Positions 1 through 8,252 of a DNA stretch of 48,611 nt are shown here, piece by piece. Below the pieces are notes generated by a model. That model was not told where the DNA came from. It did no database searches and worked only from the letters and a program-made list of their open reading frames with translations. Within the stretch, counting starts at the first letter, position 1. Each line of letters begins with the position of its first letter. Position numbers and translations under genes: made by a program. The stretch is taken from contig WGNM01000041.1 in assembly GCA_016124575.1 (NCBI GenBank), positions 1-48,611 of the forward strand, given 5' to 3'. Source of the DNA: Cryomorphaceae bacterium (GTDB lineage Bacteria; Bacteroidota; Bacteroidia; Flavobacteriales_D; Sanyastnellaceae).

Positions 1-34
1 GAGTCTTTTCGTACATTGCTCTCAGGTCGTGCAT
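1..34 (-). CDS. IS982-type transposase, N-terminal fragment
   Basis: The frame opens at ATG 34-32 and runs off the left edge, giving only MHDLRAMYEKT. This resembles the first residues of bacteroidotal IS982-family transposases as I remember them, but 11 residues cannot prove it. An in-frame TTG at 43-41 is an alternative start. The start codon lies inside one arm of a 10-bp inverted repeat, as in other insertion sequences that block translation from read-through mRNA. Confidence 0.55.
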   Translation of the reverse strand, partial: MHDLRAMYEKT

Positions 35-96
35 GGTGCTCAATGTTTTGATTTTCGTACCTTTAAAATACTGAATACCAATACATTGCACGACCT
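24..96 (-). repeat. Inverted repeat over the transposase start
   Basis: AGGTCGTGCA at 24-33 is perfectly complementary to TGCACGACCT at 87-96. A transcript entering from the flanking DNA would fold these arms together and bury the ATG at 34-32. A shorter transcript starting between the arms would leave it free. Confidence 0.6.
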
Positions 97-121
97 TTTC
101 ATCATTTATTTATTCATATAT

Positions 122-901
122 TCAGTAGCACAACGCGTTAAAATAGAATGTATGTTGTCCGTGAATGTAATACCAATCTCCTCGGAACAAACGATATCCT
201 AGTGAATCAATATCCATCGTTTTGATAAACAGCTTATCGCCCGGTAGCTGATATTCAGCAAGGATTTTCAAATCTTCAAGTGGAGTTAAAAGATGTTCTA
301 TCAAGTCGGTCATTACCACGGCCTTGATGCGATCTTCTCCTCGCAGCATCATCAACATCGGAATGTCTTCAACCTTACCTTGTTCAATCTGTGTAACTCC
401 TGCTTTCTTTGCCACCGAAACACATTTAGAACTCATTTCGATACCAAACGACTTAAATCCATTTTTTTCGAGCATTCTTGGCAGCGCACCGTATCGGGTT
501 CCGATATCGACAATCACTCCAGTTGCTTTCTTCGAAACATACTTTTTAATTTCGCCAGCTATATACGCGTATTTATTGTCTGCGCTGAAATGACGAGCAG
601 TAAGCATATCTGGAATGACTTCTTCAGGATACAACCAATCAAGAAATTTCTCGTTGAATCTCGGACTTTGATAAATCAATTCACAATCCGAACACTTTAC
701 CAACTTGAGCTCCAATCCTAAATTGGCGTCCCATGAGTGTGTGTCGAAAAAGTGTCTGTCAAAATGCTCTTCCGGAAAAATATGCTGCACACTATGACTC
801 GTGCTTCCACAAATTGCGCAAGGTACTGTAACCTGAATCGCTTCCTTAATCGCCTCTTTAGGAACTTCAACAAAGTTCCTGAATCCCACTCCTGCTATCA
901 T
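122..901 (-). CDS. SAM-dependent methyltransferase, 3' end replaced by IS
   Basis: Class I methyltransferase with an N-terminal zinc-ribbon-like part (CxxC at residues 28-31 and 70-73), as often seen in proteins that modify sugars or surface polysaccharides. Motif I is VDIGTRYG (131-138), the acidic ribose-binding residue is near E155, and a DLIEHL segment follows (199-204). The family sequence runs to about residue 254 (GQHTFYF). The last residues and the stop codon come from the inserted IS, so the C-terminal part that usually follows is missing and the product is probably impaired. ATG at 901 is the only good start. A TAATTTTG box lies 36 nt upstream. The neighbour at 1156-2136 is a diverged paralogue. 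Substrate unknown. Confidence 0.8.
   Translation of the reverse strand: MIAGVGFRNFVEVPKEAIKEAIQVTVPCAICGSTSHSVQHIFPEEHFDRHFFDTHSWDANLGLELKLVKCSDCELIYQSPRFNEKFLDWLYPEEVIPDMLTARHFSADNKYAYIAGEIKKYVSKKATGVIVDIGTRYGALPRMLEKNGFKSFGIEMSSKCVSVAKKAGVTQIEQGKVEDIPMLMMLRGEDRIKAVVMTDLIEHLLTPLEDLKILAEYQLPGDKLFIKTMDIDSLGYRLFRGDWYYIHGQHTFYFNALCY
126..140 (+). repeat. IS terminal inverted repeat (left)
   Basis: TAGCACAACGCGTTA, perfectly inverted relative to 48471-48485. It contains the palindrome AACGCGTT. The last codons of the truncated methyltransferase (NALCY and its TGA stop) are read from this repeat and the adjoining IS bases. Confidence 0.85.
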
Positions 902-937
902 ATCATCAAAGGTTATATGAATGTGTTATTCACAGGA

Positions 938-945
938 CAAAATTA
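938..945 (-). promoter_or_regulatory. Candidate -7 box for the truncated methyltransferase
   Basis: TAATTTTG on the minus strand matches the Bacteroidota -7 consensus TAnnTTTG, 36 nt before the ATG. No convincing -33 TTTG was found at the normal spacing. Confidence 0.4.
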
Positions 946-1042
946 ATCCAACTCCCTCCTGAACAGGTCTAAATTTCGACGAGATGGATGTTTTTTAGCG
1001 CTCGCGTGTCATTTTTTGTCGTTAAAGCAAAACAATAATATC

Positions 1043-1075
1043 AAAAAAGCCGCTTAAAAATTAAACGGCTTCTTT
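1043..1075. terminator. Bidirectional intrinsic terminator
   Basis: AAGCCG (1047-1052) pairs with CGGCTT (1066-1071); an inner TTAA/TTAA pairing extends the stem after one mismatch. Runs of A on the left and T on the right give a U-tract on both strands. It lies downstream of the 1156-2136 gene and should separate it from the methyltransferase that follows. Confidence 0.7.
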
Positions 1076-1155
1076 TCGATCATTGCTAAGTTGCAAACAA
1101 CCATCTTTCTTGTCTTGCTTTACTAGACTTCATTAGAATCGCGACACAGCCGAAT

Positions 1156-2136
1156 TCACATCTTTTCTGCGATTAGGAGAGATGAATCGCTGAATTGTAA
1201 ACCCTTCGTCTCCGCGGCTTCCGATCGAATTGAAGAAATTATCTTCAACAAAGCCTTCAAATAATTTGTCGCACATTGAACCCGCGATATTTTACCCGTT
1301 TCGTTCAAATCACAATAACGATTGTGAATGCAATAGCCGTGGTTTTCTAGTATCGTTGTCATCAAGGTTCTCAAACGGTTCGAATCTAAAACTTCATCAT
1401 TTTTGTTTGATGAAAATGCTGGCGCTTCAGGCTCGACAAAAGGTAACACCAGTTTATCTCCTGACTTTTGAAATCTAATGAGGTTGTCTAGGAAGGCTGG
1501 CAAGTCTTCAAGATTCTCGTTGTGAACAAATTTAACTGCGGCACAAATCTGGCGAGAACTGAAACGATTTAAGACTCTTTCTAAGTCGGTATGATCACCG
1601 TGAACAATATTCTGCATGCCAGCGGCATGAGCGGCGCGGACATTCGACATATTTTTTTCTAGAGCGAGGGTGTTGTATCCTTCGAGACGGAGCAAATTGG
1701 TTGTAATGCCAAACTTTGAATCGAATTCTACTATAATTCCTTTGCACGACTTGGAAATCATGCGAATAACAACCTCCTTAAACTGCATACTCCGCTCATT
1801 GGCAATCGACTGCTGAAGCAATGATATTTTTTGAGTAGGATACAGCCAACTGACTACTTGCTTATTGAAACTTGTAGCATGCAGTGAGGTAAATATTCCG
1901 AAAGATTTTCCCGTATTGTTCTCCGAAGTGTTCTTCATTATCCTCAAAAGCAATGAGGAAACGGTTGCCTTAGAACTGGATTCATTTAATGGTCCTATGT
2001 TCGGTTGAAATGATAGAAAACTGTTTGATGCAAGCAAAGCAGAATTAGAACCTCTTTGTTCTGTTTGTGCACTCAAGATTGATCGATCTATCATTTTAGC
2101 GAGGTCTTCATCGTCAGGTTTTAGCACCTGATTCAA
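1156..2136 (-). CDS. Degenerate methyltransferase paralogue
   Basis: Aligns by eye with the neighbouring methyltransferase from its WLYP segment onward (residues 97-100 here). The equivalent of motif I is IVEFDSKFG instead of IVDIGTRYG, and AAGMQNIVHGD matches KAGVTQIEQGK. The zinc-ribbon cysteines are absent, the SAM-binding glycines are largely lost, and the N-terminal 75 residues are low-complexity and unlike the paralogue. It probably no longer binds SAM, so it is either a decaying copy or a repurposed partner. The first in-frame start is TTG at 2136; ATG at 2094 (MIDRS) is an alternative. A terminator follows the gene. I cannot name a function. Confidence 0.6.
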   Translation of the reverse strand: MNQVLKPDDEDLAKMIDRSILSAQTEQRGSNSALLASNSFLSFQPNIGPLNESSSKATVSSLLLRIMKNTSENNTGKSFGIFTSLHATSFNKQVVSWLYPTQKISLLQQSIANERSMQFKEVVIRMISKSCKGIIVEFDSKFGITTNLLRLEGYNTLALEKNMSNVRAAHAAGMQNIVHGDHTDLERVLNRFSSRQICAAVKFVHNENLEDLPAFLDNLIRFQKSGDKLVLPFVEPEAPAFSSNKNDEVLDSNRLRTLMTTILENHGYCIHNRYCDLNETGKISRVQCATNYLKALLKIISSIRSEAAETKGLQFSDSSLLIAEKM

Positions 2137-2231
2137 ACGAAGCTCGGAACATTCCTACAGCAGCCTTGAATAATTTAGACCTCCGACATCATAACATCGA
2201 CAGACCAACAAGAATAAGCGACTAGTTGAAT

Positions 2232-2924
2232 TTAGATGAATTTTATCTTTTCCATCAAGATAGAACGATGCGATCGAGAGACTGGAATGACATGACTATG
2301 AACGAGCACAGAATTCTCTTGAATGTCGCTTATTTGACTGCGGTTAATGATGAACGACCTATGGACACGTATGAAGCGATCATCGTCTTTTAGTTGTTCC
2401 TCTACGTTTTTCATCGTCGTATGAACAAGATGTTTTCCTTTCTCCATGCGGAAGATTACATAGTCACGCATGCTTTCCAAAACCAAAAGATCATCGAGCG
2501 GTATGCGAATGATTTTCCCTTCAGATTTTACAAAAATATTCTCTTCCTTCTCACTTTTCACCGTTGATTCAACAATGGCAGTGCGTGCCTTAAACCGATC
2601 TATAGCCTGAATAAACCTCGACAATGAGACGGGTTTCTTGAGGTAGTCGACAACATCGAGCTCAAATGCTTCAAGAGCGTATTTCTCATTCGAAGAAATT
2701 ATGATCACAGGTGGAAGCGACATGCCAATGCGTAGAAATTCTACCCCATTTATATCAGGCAATCCGATATCCAACAGTACGAGATCAAAAGTTTTTTGAG
2801 AAAGAATTTTGCGCGCGTCGACTACATTCTCAACGGCTTCAACCGTCATTCCTCCTACTTTGTCGCACAAAGCAAATAAAGCCTCTCGTGACAACTTTTC
2901 GTCTTCTATGATTAGGCAATTCAT
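2232..2924 (-). CDS. LytTR-family response regulator
   Basis: N-terminal receiver domain (residues 1-120) with the acidic pocket EDE at 7-9, phospho-acceptor D52 in LLDIGLP and the conserved KKP lysine after VVDYL. The C-terminal LytTR DNA-binding domain (about 128-230) carries the typical VHRSFIINRSQI segment. Length (230 aa) is normal for the family. Its ATG overlaps the stop of the upstream hybrid kinase by four bases (ATGA), so the two are translated together. I infer that it takes phosphate from that kinase, via the kinase's own receiver and HPt domains, and controls unknown promoters. Confidence 0.92.
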   Translation of the reverse strand: MNCLIIEDEKLSREALFALCDKVGGMTVEAVENVVDARKILSQKTFDLVLLDIGLPDINGVEFLRIGMSLPPVIIISSNEKYALEAFELDVVDYLKKPVSLSRFIQAIDRFKARTAIVESTVKSEKEENIFVKSEGKIIRIPLDDLLVLESMRDYVIFRMEKGKHLVHTTMKNVEEQLKDDDRFIRVHRSFIINRSQISDIQENSVLVHSHVIPVSRSHRSILMEKIKFI

Positions 2925-5329
2925 ATCTCAGAATTTAAATTTTTCTTCATCTTACTAATCGAATCTATAATCATATAATCAGATTCAACAATCCCAGCTA
3001 TAAGCTTGTTCAGTTCATTCAAACACTTTTCGCTCAGCTCTGAATCATGTAACTCCTTCTCTATCTCTTCCGACAACAATGCCAAATTCGATAGACCAAC
3101 CATGCGCAGCGGACTTCTTATTTTGTGCAGGTTAGCACAAATGCCACTTACTTCTTTCATAGAAATACACGTCTGCAAATCATTCAGGTATTCTCCAAAT
3201 TGACTCAAATAAATTTCGAACATGTCTAAGGCGTAATTGACATCACCCTCGTACAAATCTTCCAACATTTCAGAATCCAACCCACTATTGAAAAGTCCAA
3301 CCTTTTTAAACGAATTGTCTGAAAGAAAACTCTCCGTGAAGTACTTCGAAATCATGCGTTGCACATCTCCCGGTGCAAATGGTTTAGTCAGATAATTATC
3401 CATTCCCGCTCGGGCCGATAGCTGTACATCTTCATTAAACGCATAGGCAGATAAACCTACGATTGGAGTTTCACAGTTTGGATTATTGAAGTCTGACCTT
3501 ATTCTCATCGTTGCATCTAGTCCGTTCAATCGTGGCATTTGAACATCCATGAAAATCATATTGTAGTGCTGAGTCATGGTCATTTCAACCGCCTCAACCC
3601 CATCTCTAGCGCAATTATACCGAATTTTCAATTTTTCAAGCACCCTTGTCAGGTATTGGATGTTCATTTCATTGTCATCAACAACAAGTACCAGGCAATC
3701 GGCAGAATGGACACCCATTCCAATACCTAGATCGCGTGATACAGTTTCTGCTGATTCCATGGGAATCTTAACCGTAAATGTTGACCCTACTCCTAGCACG
3801 CTGCTCACAGCAATTGTACCGCCTAAAGATTCAACGATTCGTTTCGTAATGGTCAGTCCTAAACCTGTACCACCTTGTCTTTCACCAATTTGTTTGAACT
3901 TCTCAAAAACAAGATCAATTTTATCTTCAGAAATACCTAAACCAGTATCTGTGACCGAAATCTCAATGATCCACCGTTCACCAAATTGCTCAGCATTCAA
4001 GACCACACGCACAGAACCTTTGTCGGTAAACCTTATGGCATTGCTCAGCAGATTCGTGACGATTTGGTTTATAAGTAAAGCATCTGTCTGAAGTCGGTCA
4101 GGCATGGCCTTTTCAGCCTCAAACTCCAATCTCACATTCTCCTTCTCCAAACCATGACCGATCATTTGAATGCACGACGATATAAGTCTGTTCAAATCGA
4201 TGCTGTCTTGACGAACATCGAGCTGACCAGCTTCAATCTTCGAAAAGTCGAGCACATCGCTGATCAACCCTCGAAGCAAATTCGCTGAATAATAGATCGA
4301 GGTCATCAATTCAGCTTGTTCCTTGCTCAACTCACTTTCAGTAAGCAAATGCGACATTCCAATTATTGCATTGAGCGGAGTTCGTATCTCATGACTCATG
4401 CTAGCTAGGAATTCTTTTTCCGCTTGTTGCGCTTTTTCCGCACGCAGTCGCGCTTCCTTGAGATCACGCTCTGTTTTCCTAGTTTCGGTAACATCGAAGT
4501 GAATGCCTATCGAACCTACCACCTTACCTTGAGCATCGAAAATGGGCGCACCACTGATTATAACATCTCGAATTTCTCCAGACTTGCGCAACAACTTGGT
4601 TTCATACATTCCTGCTTCTCCACTGAAGCGCAGCTGTTCTTGGCGGTTCATTTCTTCCGAAAATGGCCCTGGCACCATCAATTGTTTCGCATTCTGTCCT
4701 TTAACAGCATCCAAATCGTAGCCAGTTAAAATCGTAAAACTGCGATTCATCCACAGAATGTTTCCAGCCAGATCAACTTCCATCAATCCAAGCTTCATGT
4801 GCTCAATTATACCTCGGTACTTTTCTTCACTGGCTTTTAAGAGATCCCTTAATTGGCGTTCAATTGTTATATCTCGTGCTGATACATAGACAAACTTCAA
4901 CACTCCAGAGTCAAAATCCATTCTTACATTCTGACCAATCCAATGCATTTCTCCATTCTTTGTTTTGATGAGAAACTCTCGATATGAAATGGGTGTTTGT
5001 AAGCCAATCTGCTTGAAATAGAATTTTTCAATTTCAACTTTTTGCTCTTCTCCGAGGAAATCAACAAAGTACTTTCCCAAAACTTCATTTTCAGCGAAAC
5101 CCGAAAATTCAAGAAAATAACGATTTACATATATTACGAAACCACGAGAATCCAACACATATATCATCTCTCTTACATTAGAAAGAATGTCGGATTCAGT
5201 AAACGAATGGGGATGAAAGACACCTGAAAGTTCAGCTTCGGCGGCTGCCAATTCAGAACGCAAACGTTCAACCCGTGAAATTTTTTCACGGACATCGACT
5301 GGAGATTTCGATGTATCCTTTGTTTGCAT
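2921..5329 (-). CDS. Hybrid sensor histidine kinase (PAS-PAS-HisKA-HATPase-REC-HPt)
   Basis: Numbered from ATG 5329: two PAS domains (about 45-160 and 167-285), a coiled coil, HisKA with H313 in SHEIRTPLN, HATPase with the N box (NLLSNAIRF), DTGLGIS and GGTGLGL, a receiver with D595 in MDVQMP, and a C-terminal HPt with H735 in LHKIRSP. No transmembrane segment is seen, so the sensor is probably cytoplasmic and senses through the PAS domains. All phosphorelay residues are present. ATG at 5329 (MQTKDTSK) is preferred; an in-frame TTG at 5350 would add seven residues. The gene is co-translated with the LytTR regulator downstream. Confidence 0.9.
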   Translation of the reverse strand: MQTKDTSKSPVDVREKISRVERLRSELAAAEAELSGVFHPHSFTESDILSNVREMIYVLDSRGFVIYVNRYFLEFSGFAENEVLGKYFVDFLGEEQKVEIEKFYFKQIGLQTPISYREFLIKTKNGEMHWIGQNVRMDFDSGVLKFVYVSARDITIERQLRDLLKASEEKYRGIIEHMKLGLMEVDLAGNILWMNRSFTILTGYDLDAVKGQNAKQLMVPGPFSEEMNRQEQLRFSGEAGMYETKLLRKSGEIRDVIISGAPIFDAQGKVVGSIGIHFDVTETRKTERDLKEARLRAEKAQQAEKEFLASMSHEIRTPLNAIIGMSHLLTESELSKEQAELMTSIYYSANLLRGLISDVLDFSKIEAGQLDVRQDSIDLNRLISSCIQMIGHGLEKENVRLEFEAEKAMPDRLQTDALLINQIVTNLLSNAIRFTDKGSVRVVLNAEQFGERWIIEISVTDTGLGISEDKIDLVFEKFKQIGERQGGTGLGLTITKRIVESLGGTIAVSSVLGVGSTFTVKIPMESAETVSRDLGIGMGVHSADCLVLVVDDNEMNIQYLTRVLEKLKIRYNCARDGVEAVEMTMTQHYNMIFMDVQMPRLNGLDATMRIRSDFNNPNCETPIVGLSAYAFNEDVQLSARAGMDNYLTKPFAPGDVQRMISKYFTESFLSDNSFKKVGLFNSGLDSEMLEDLYEGDVNYALDMFEIYLSQFGEYLNDLQTCISMKEVSGICANLHKIRSPLRMVGLSNLALLSEEIEKELHDSELSEKCLNELNKLIAGIVESDYMIIDSISKMKKNLNSEI

Positions 5330-5429
5330 GAGCTTACTTGTACTTAACAAATTCTTTTTACGTGGAATATCTGTGAAAGTTCCGTTTATAACTTATTCTG
5401 CTTCTTTTTCTCTTTTAAGATACTTGATC

Positions 5430-5437
5430 TAAATTCG
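5430..5437 (+). promoter_or_regulatory. Candidate -7 box (TTCG variant) of the O-acylation operon
   Basis: TAAATTCG, one mismatch from TAnnTTTG, ends 5 nt before the LysM gene's ATG at 5443. A T-rich stretch (5405-5409) sits at about the -33 spacing. It would give a near-leaderless mRNA. Confidence 0.35.
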
Positions 5438-5442
5438 CTCCT

Positions 5443-6771
5443 ATGTTCCGTTTATTTTCCATTTTCTCAGTTTTTATGTCTTTGCCAGTTTACTGCACCG
5501 CGCAGTACGACTGGGGAAAGCTACTTGAAAACACTGAAAATCAATGGTTAGTGACTGAGATAGATAAGTCTTTCAACCTACCTCAAAATCCTTGTCCACC
5601 TGATCTCGCAAAACTTATAGAACCATCCGAAATAGATTCAGTTCTTCATCCTTTTGCGCAAGACAAGAATTTGGAGTCCGAAAGTATCGAATCTTTGTTT
5701 AAAAACAACTGTTCCGGACTCAGAACCTTGCGATTGCTGAGTGATTTATACTTCCCTCTTTTTTCTCGCCAGCTGGATGCCAATGGATTGGATAAAGATT
5801 ATCGTTTTCTGCCTGTTGTGATTTCGGGTCTGAATTCAGAATTCGACAACAATGCCAGAGCCGGACTGTGGGGCATCGATATTCTAACTGCACGATCAAA
5901 CGGTATGCGCATCGACAGACAAATCGACGAGCGCAAAGCTGCCGATCCTTCAACACAACTAGCCGTAAAAATGATTAAGAAGTTCGAGAAAGAATTTCAA
6001 GGTGACCGCATCAAAGTAATCGTCGCCATGCTTCGCGGTCAGCGCTTTGCAAGCTCTTTCTCTTTCGCTAAAGCGGATGTTGAACTCCGCAGACAATTGT
6101 GCCTGCTGCATGTTTTAATCAGGATGTTCAACCATACAGAATCGAAACCCTCGTTGATGCTTTGGCTGCAAATGCTTCAAAACTATGAGGCCATTCCTTT
6201 GCGCAAAACTATGTCTTACAATGCTTTGGAAACTGTTCTCGACATCCCAGAAGGACTTTTAAGACATTTGAACCCTGCATTTCATGGTGATACCATTCCT
6301 GCGAATTTTAGAAAGGTCAGTTTCTTAATCCCAGCAAATAAAATCGAACAATTCGCCTTGTTAGAAGACTCAATAGCGAATTTCATTGTCCCAATTAAAG
6401 AGACCCCAGCACAACCCGAACCCCAAACATTTGCATACCATACAGTAAAATCAGGTGATGTGCTGGGATTGATAGCACAGAAATACGGCGTAAGTGTTGC
6501 CCAGATTAGGCGGTTGAACAATTTGAAGAGCGACAACATCCGCATCGGACAACGACTAAAGATTTCTGCAGACAGCACCGATGTGGTTTCAAAACCCAAA
6601 CCCTCAACTTCAAACAATTCAACTCAAGTCTACACAGTGCGGTCAGGCGATTCACTGTGGTTAATTGCCAAGAAATTCCCTGGCGTTAGCATTGAAGATA
6701 TACAACGAGAGAATGGCATTGGCGATGGCATACAGCCAGGACAAAAACTCACAATACCAGCAGCGAAATGA
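5443..6771 (+). CDS. Secreted LysM protein with degenerate lytic transglycosylase-like domain
   Basis: Signal peptide (residues 1-20, ending CTAQ). The middle region (about 100-210) resembles MltD-type lytic transglycosylases: RFLPVVISGLNSEF...AGLWGI matches the family's LPxxESxFxPxAxS...GLWQ. At the place of the catalytic glutamate in ESxF this protein has N131 (NSEF), so it may bind but not cut peptidoglycan. Two LysM domains follow (332-375 and 397-440, each starting YxxxxGD or YTVRSGD), which bind glycan strands. It is the first gene of a four-gene run and overlaps the next by ATGA, tying it to the acyltransferase genes. Periplasmic or outer-envelope location is inferred. Confidence 0.85.
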   Translation: MFRLFSIFSVFMSLPVYCTAQYDWGKLLENTENQWLVTEIDKSFNLPQNPCPPDLAKLIEPSEIDSVLHPFAQDKNLESESIESLFKNNCSGLRTLRLLSDLYFPLFSRQLDANGLDKDYRFLPVVISGLNSEFDNNARAGLWGIDILTARSNGMRIDRQIDERKAADPSTQLAVKMIKKFEKEFQGDRIKVIVAMLRGQRFASSFSFAKADVELRRQLCLLHVLIRMFNHTESKPSLMLWLQMLQNYEAIPLRKTMSYNALETVLDIPEGLLRHLNPAFHGDTIPANFRKVSFLIPANKIEQFALLEDSIANFIVPIKETPAQPEPQTFAYHTVKSGDVLGLIAQKYGVSVAQIRRLNNLKSDNIRIGQRLKISADSTDVVSKPKPSTSNNSTQVYTVRSGDSLWLIAKKFPGVSIEDIQRENGIGDGIQPGQKLTIPAAK

Positions 6772-8252
6772 ACACTGAAATCACACCATGGCGGGTGACT
6801 ATTTCACTGGTGGTTGTCGGTGTTTTGTGCACCGCGCTCACACAACTAATACCCAAAGAAGGATTTCAAATTGCTGGTGTCGAAGTCAATTTTTACCGTC
6901 CATTTTTTCAACCTCGCGACACCACAAAACAAGGCATTGCTGATGCGGAGGCATTTCTAGAAGGTTACAATTCTATTCTCGCAGAAGATTCTTTATCTAC
7001 AAACGAGAAAACCTTTGATGAAGAAAAGGCCGATGACGAATTGTTAGAGGAGCGAAAGAAACTTTTGAGAATTCAGCGTGGTGAATCGGGCATTAAAAAT
7101 CTCGATTTGTTCTTCATCCGCGCCGAGAGCGCGAAAGAGAAAGGAACCCGATTGCGTGTTTTACATTACGGCGACTCGCAAATTGAAGGCGACCGCATCA
7201 GTCGCAATCTGCGCGAAAAAATGCAGCAGCTCTGGGGCGGCAATGGTCCGGGCATGGTTACTCCAGTTGAAGTCGTGCCCTCTTCAGCCATAACATCTTC
7301 TGCATCAGAAGGTTGGAAGCGTAGCACCATATACGGTCAAAAAGACAAAACCATGCTTCATAACCGCTACGGCGTGCTGGGAAGTATGGCTACCTATACC
7401 CCCGAAGTTGGAAAGCAATACCGACTGACATTTTCACCATCCAACATGTCATTTAGCAGAAATAGGCAATTCTCGAATGCTAGCCTCTATTTCAGCGTCC
7501 CCGACTCAGCCGTCACCCTGTCTGTTTTTCACAACGGCGTTGAAATCGACAAACGTGTTTTGCCCGATAGCAGCTTTTTTAAGAAAATCTCATGGAGTTT
7601 GCCAAGCAGCACAGAAAGTTTCGAACTTGTATTTGAAGGAGGACCAGCAGAGTGCTATGCGCTTGCGCTTGATGGTGGCGCTGGCATTCAACTAGACAAC
7701 ATTGGGATGCGCGGCAGTTCGGGAACAATCTTCAAAAAAATCAATCGAGAACAAATAAAGAAGCAGCTCACCGATTTAAATCCAGGATTGATATTCCTGC
7801 AGTATGGGGGAAACACTGTGCCCTACGTCAACGACACCCTTGCAGCCGAAAATTATGGTGATTGGATGAAATCGCAGATTTTGTATTTGCAGAGTATTCT
7901 ACCCGAGGCAGCCTTTATCCTTATCGGTCCGTCTGACATGGCATACAAAGACGGAGATGAATTTATCACCTATCCCTATTTGGTACCTATTCGGGATGCG
8001 TTGAAGAAGACCGCATTGGAAACAGGATGTGGCTTTTGGGATATTTATGAAGCCATGGGAGGTAAGAATTCGATGGCCGCTTGGGTAGCTGCTGATCCGC
8101 CATTGGCCGCTGCCGATTATGTCCACTTCTCACCAAAAGGGGCCACAAAAGTGGCAGAACTATTGTTTAAAGCCCTTTCAGATGAGTACGAAAACTACCG
8201 CAGTAGGAGTGCTCAGCCAGACACAATCAACACTGAAAAAAAGGCACTATGA
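6768..8252 (+). CDS. Membrane-anchored SGNH/GDSL hydrolase-like protein
   Basis: One N-terminal transmembrane anchor (about residues 8-28), then a periplasmic SGNH fold. Block I is HYGDSQIEGDR with nucleophile S137. Block III is represented by LQYGGN. Block V is DYVHFSPKG with D450 and H453, so the catalytic triad is intact. The N-terminal linker (50-105) is charged and may be extended. Such proteins paired with an MBOAT protein move or remove O-acyl groups on extracytoplasmic glycans (the PatB and AlgX type of role). It overlaps both neighbours by four bases. Whether it acts as transferase or esterase cannot be told from sequence. Confidence 0.82.
   Translation: MNTEITPWRVTISLVVVGVLCTALTQLIPKEGFQIAGVEVNFYRPFFQPRDTTKQGIADAEAFLEGYNSILAEDSLSTNEKTFDEEKADDELLEERKKLLRIQRGESGIKNLDLFFIRAESAKEKGTRLRVLHYGDSQIEGDRISRNLREKMQQLWGGNGPGMVTPVEVVPSSAITSSASEGWKRSTIYGQKDKTMLHNRYGVLGSMATYTPEVGKQYRLTFSPSNMSFSRNRQFSNASLYFSVPDSAVTLSVFHNGVEIDKRVLPDSSFFKKISWSLPSSTESFELVFEGGPAECYALALDGGAGIQLDNIGMRGSSGTIFKKINREQIKKQLTDLNPGLIFLQYGGNTVPYVNDTLAAENYGDWMKSQILYLQSILPEAAFILIGPSDMAYKDGDEFITYPYLVPIRDALKKTALETGCGFWDIYEAMGGKNSMAAWVAADPPLAAADYVHFSPKGATKVAELLFKALSDEYENYRSRSAQPDTINTEKKAL

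Larger units (their letters stand above)
1..140 (-). mobile_element. IS982-type insertion sequence, transposase-start end (partial)
   Basis: The outer 15 bp (126-140) are the exact reverse complement of 48471-48485, where they directly follow an IS982-like transposase stop codon. Here they precede the start of an open frame running off the window (MHDLRAMYEKT). I infer the left end of another copy of the same element. The boundary at about 140 cuts into the methyltransferase gene. The family call rests on the C-terminal transposase fragment at the other end of the window, and the element is incomplete here. Confidence 0.75.

Noticed and set aside
126-140. Integron attC site
   Set aside because: The core GTTRRRY/RYYYAAC pattern does not fit; the transposase fragment at 48486-48611 explains the repeat as an IS end.
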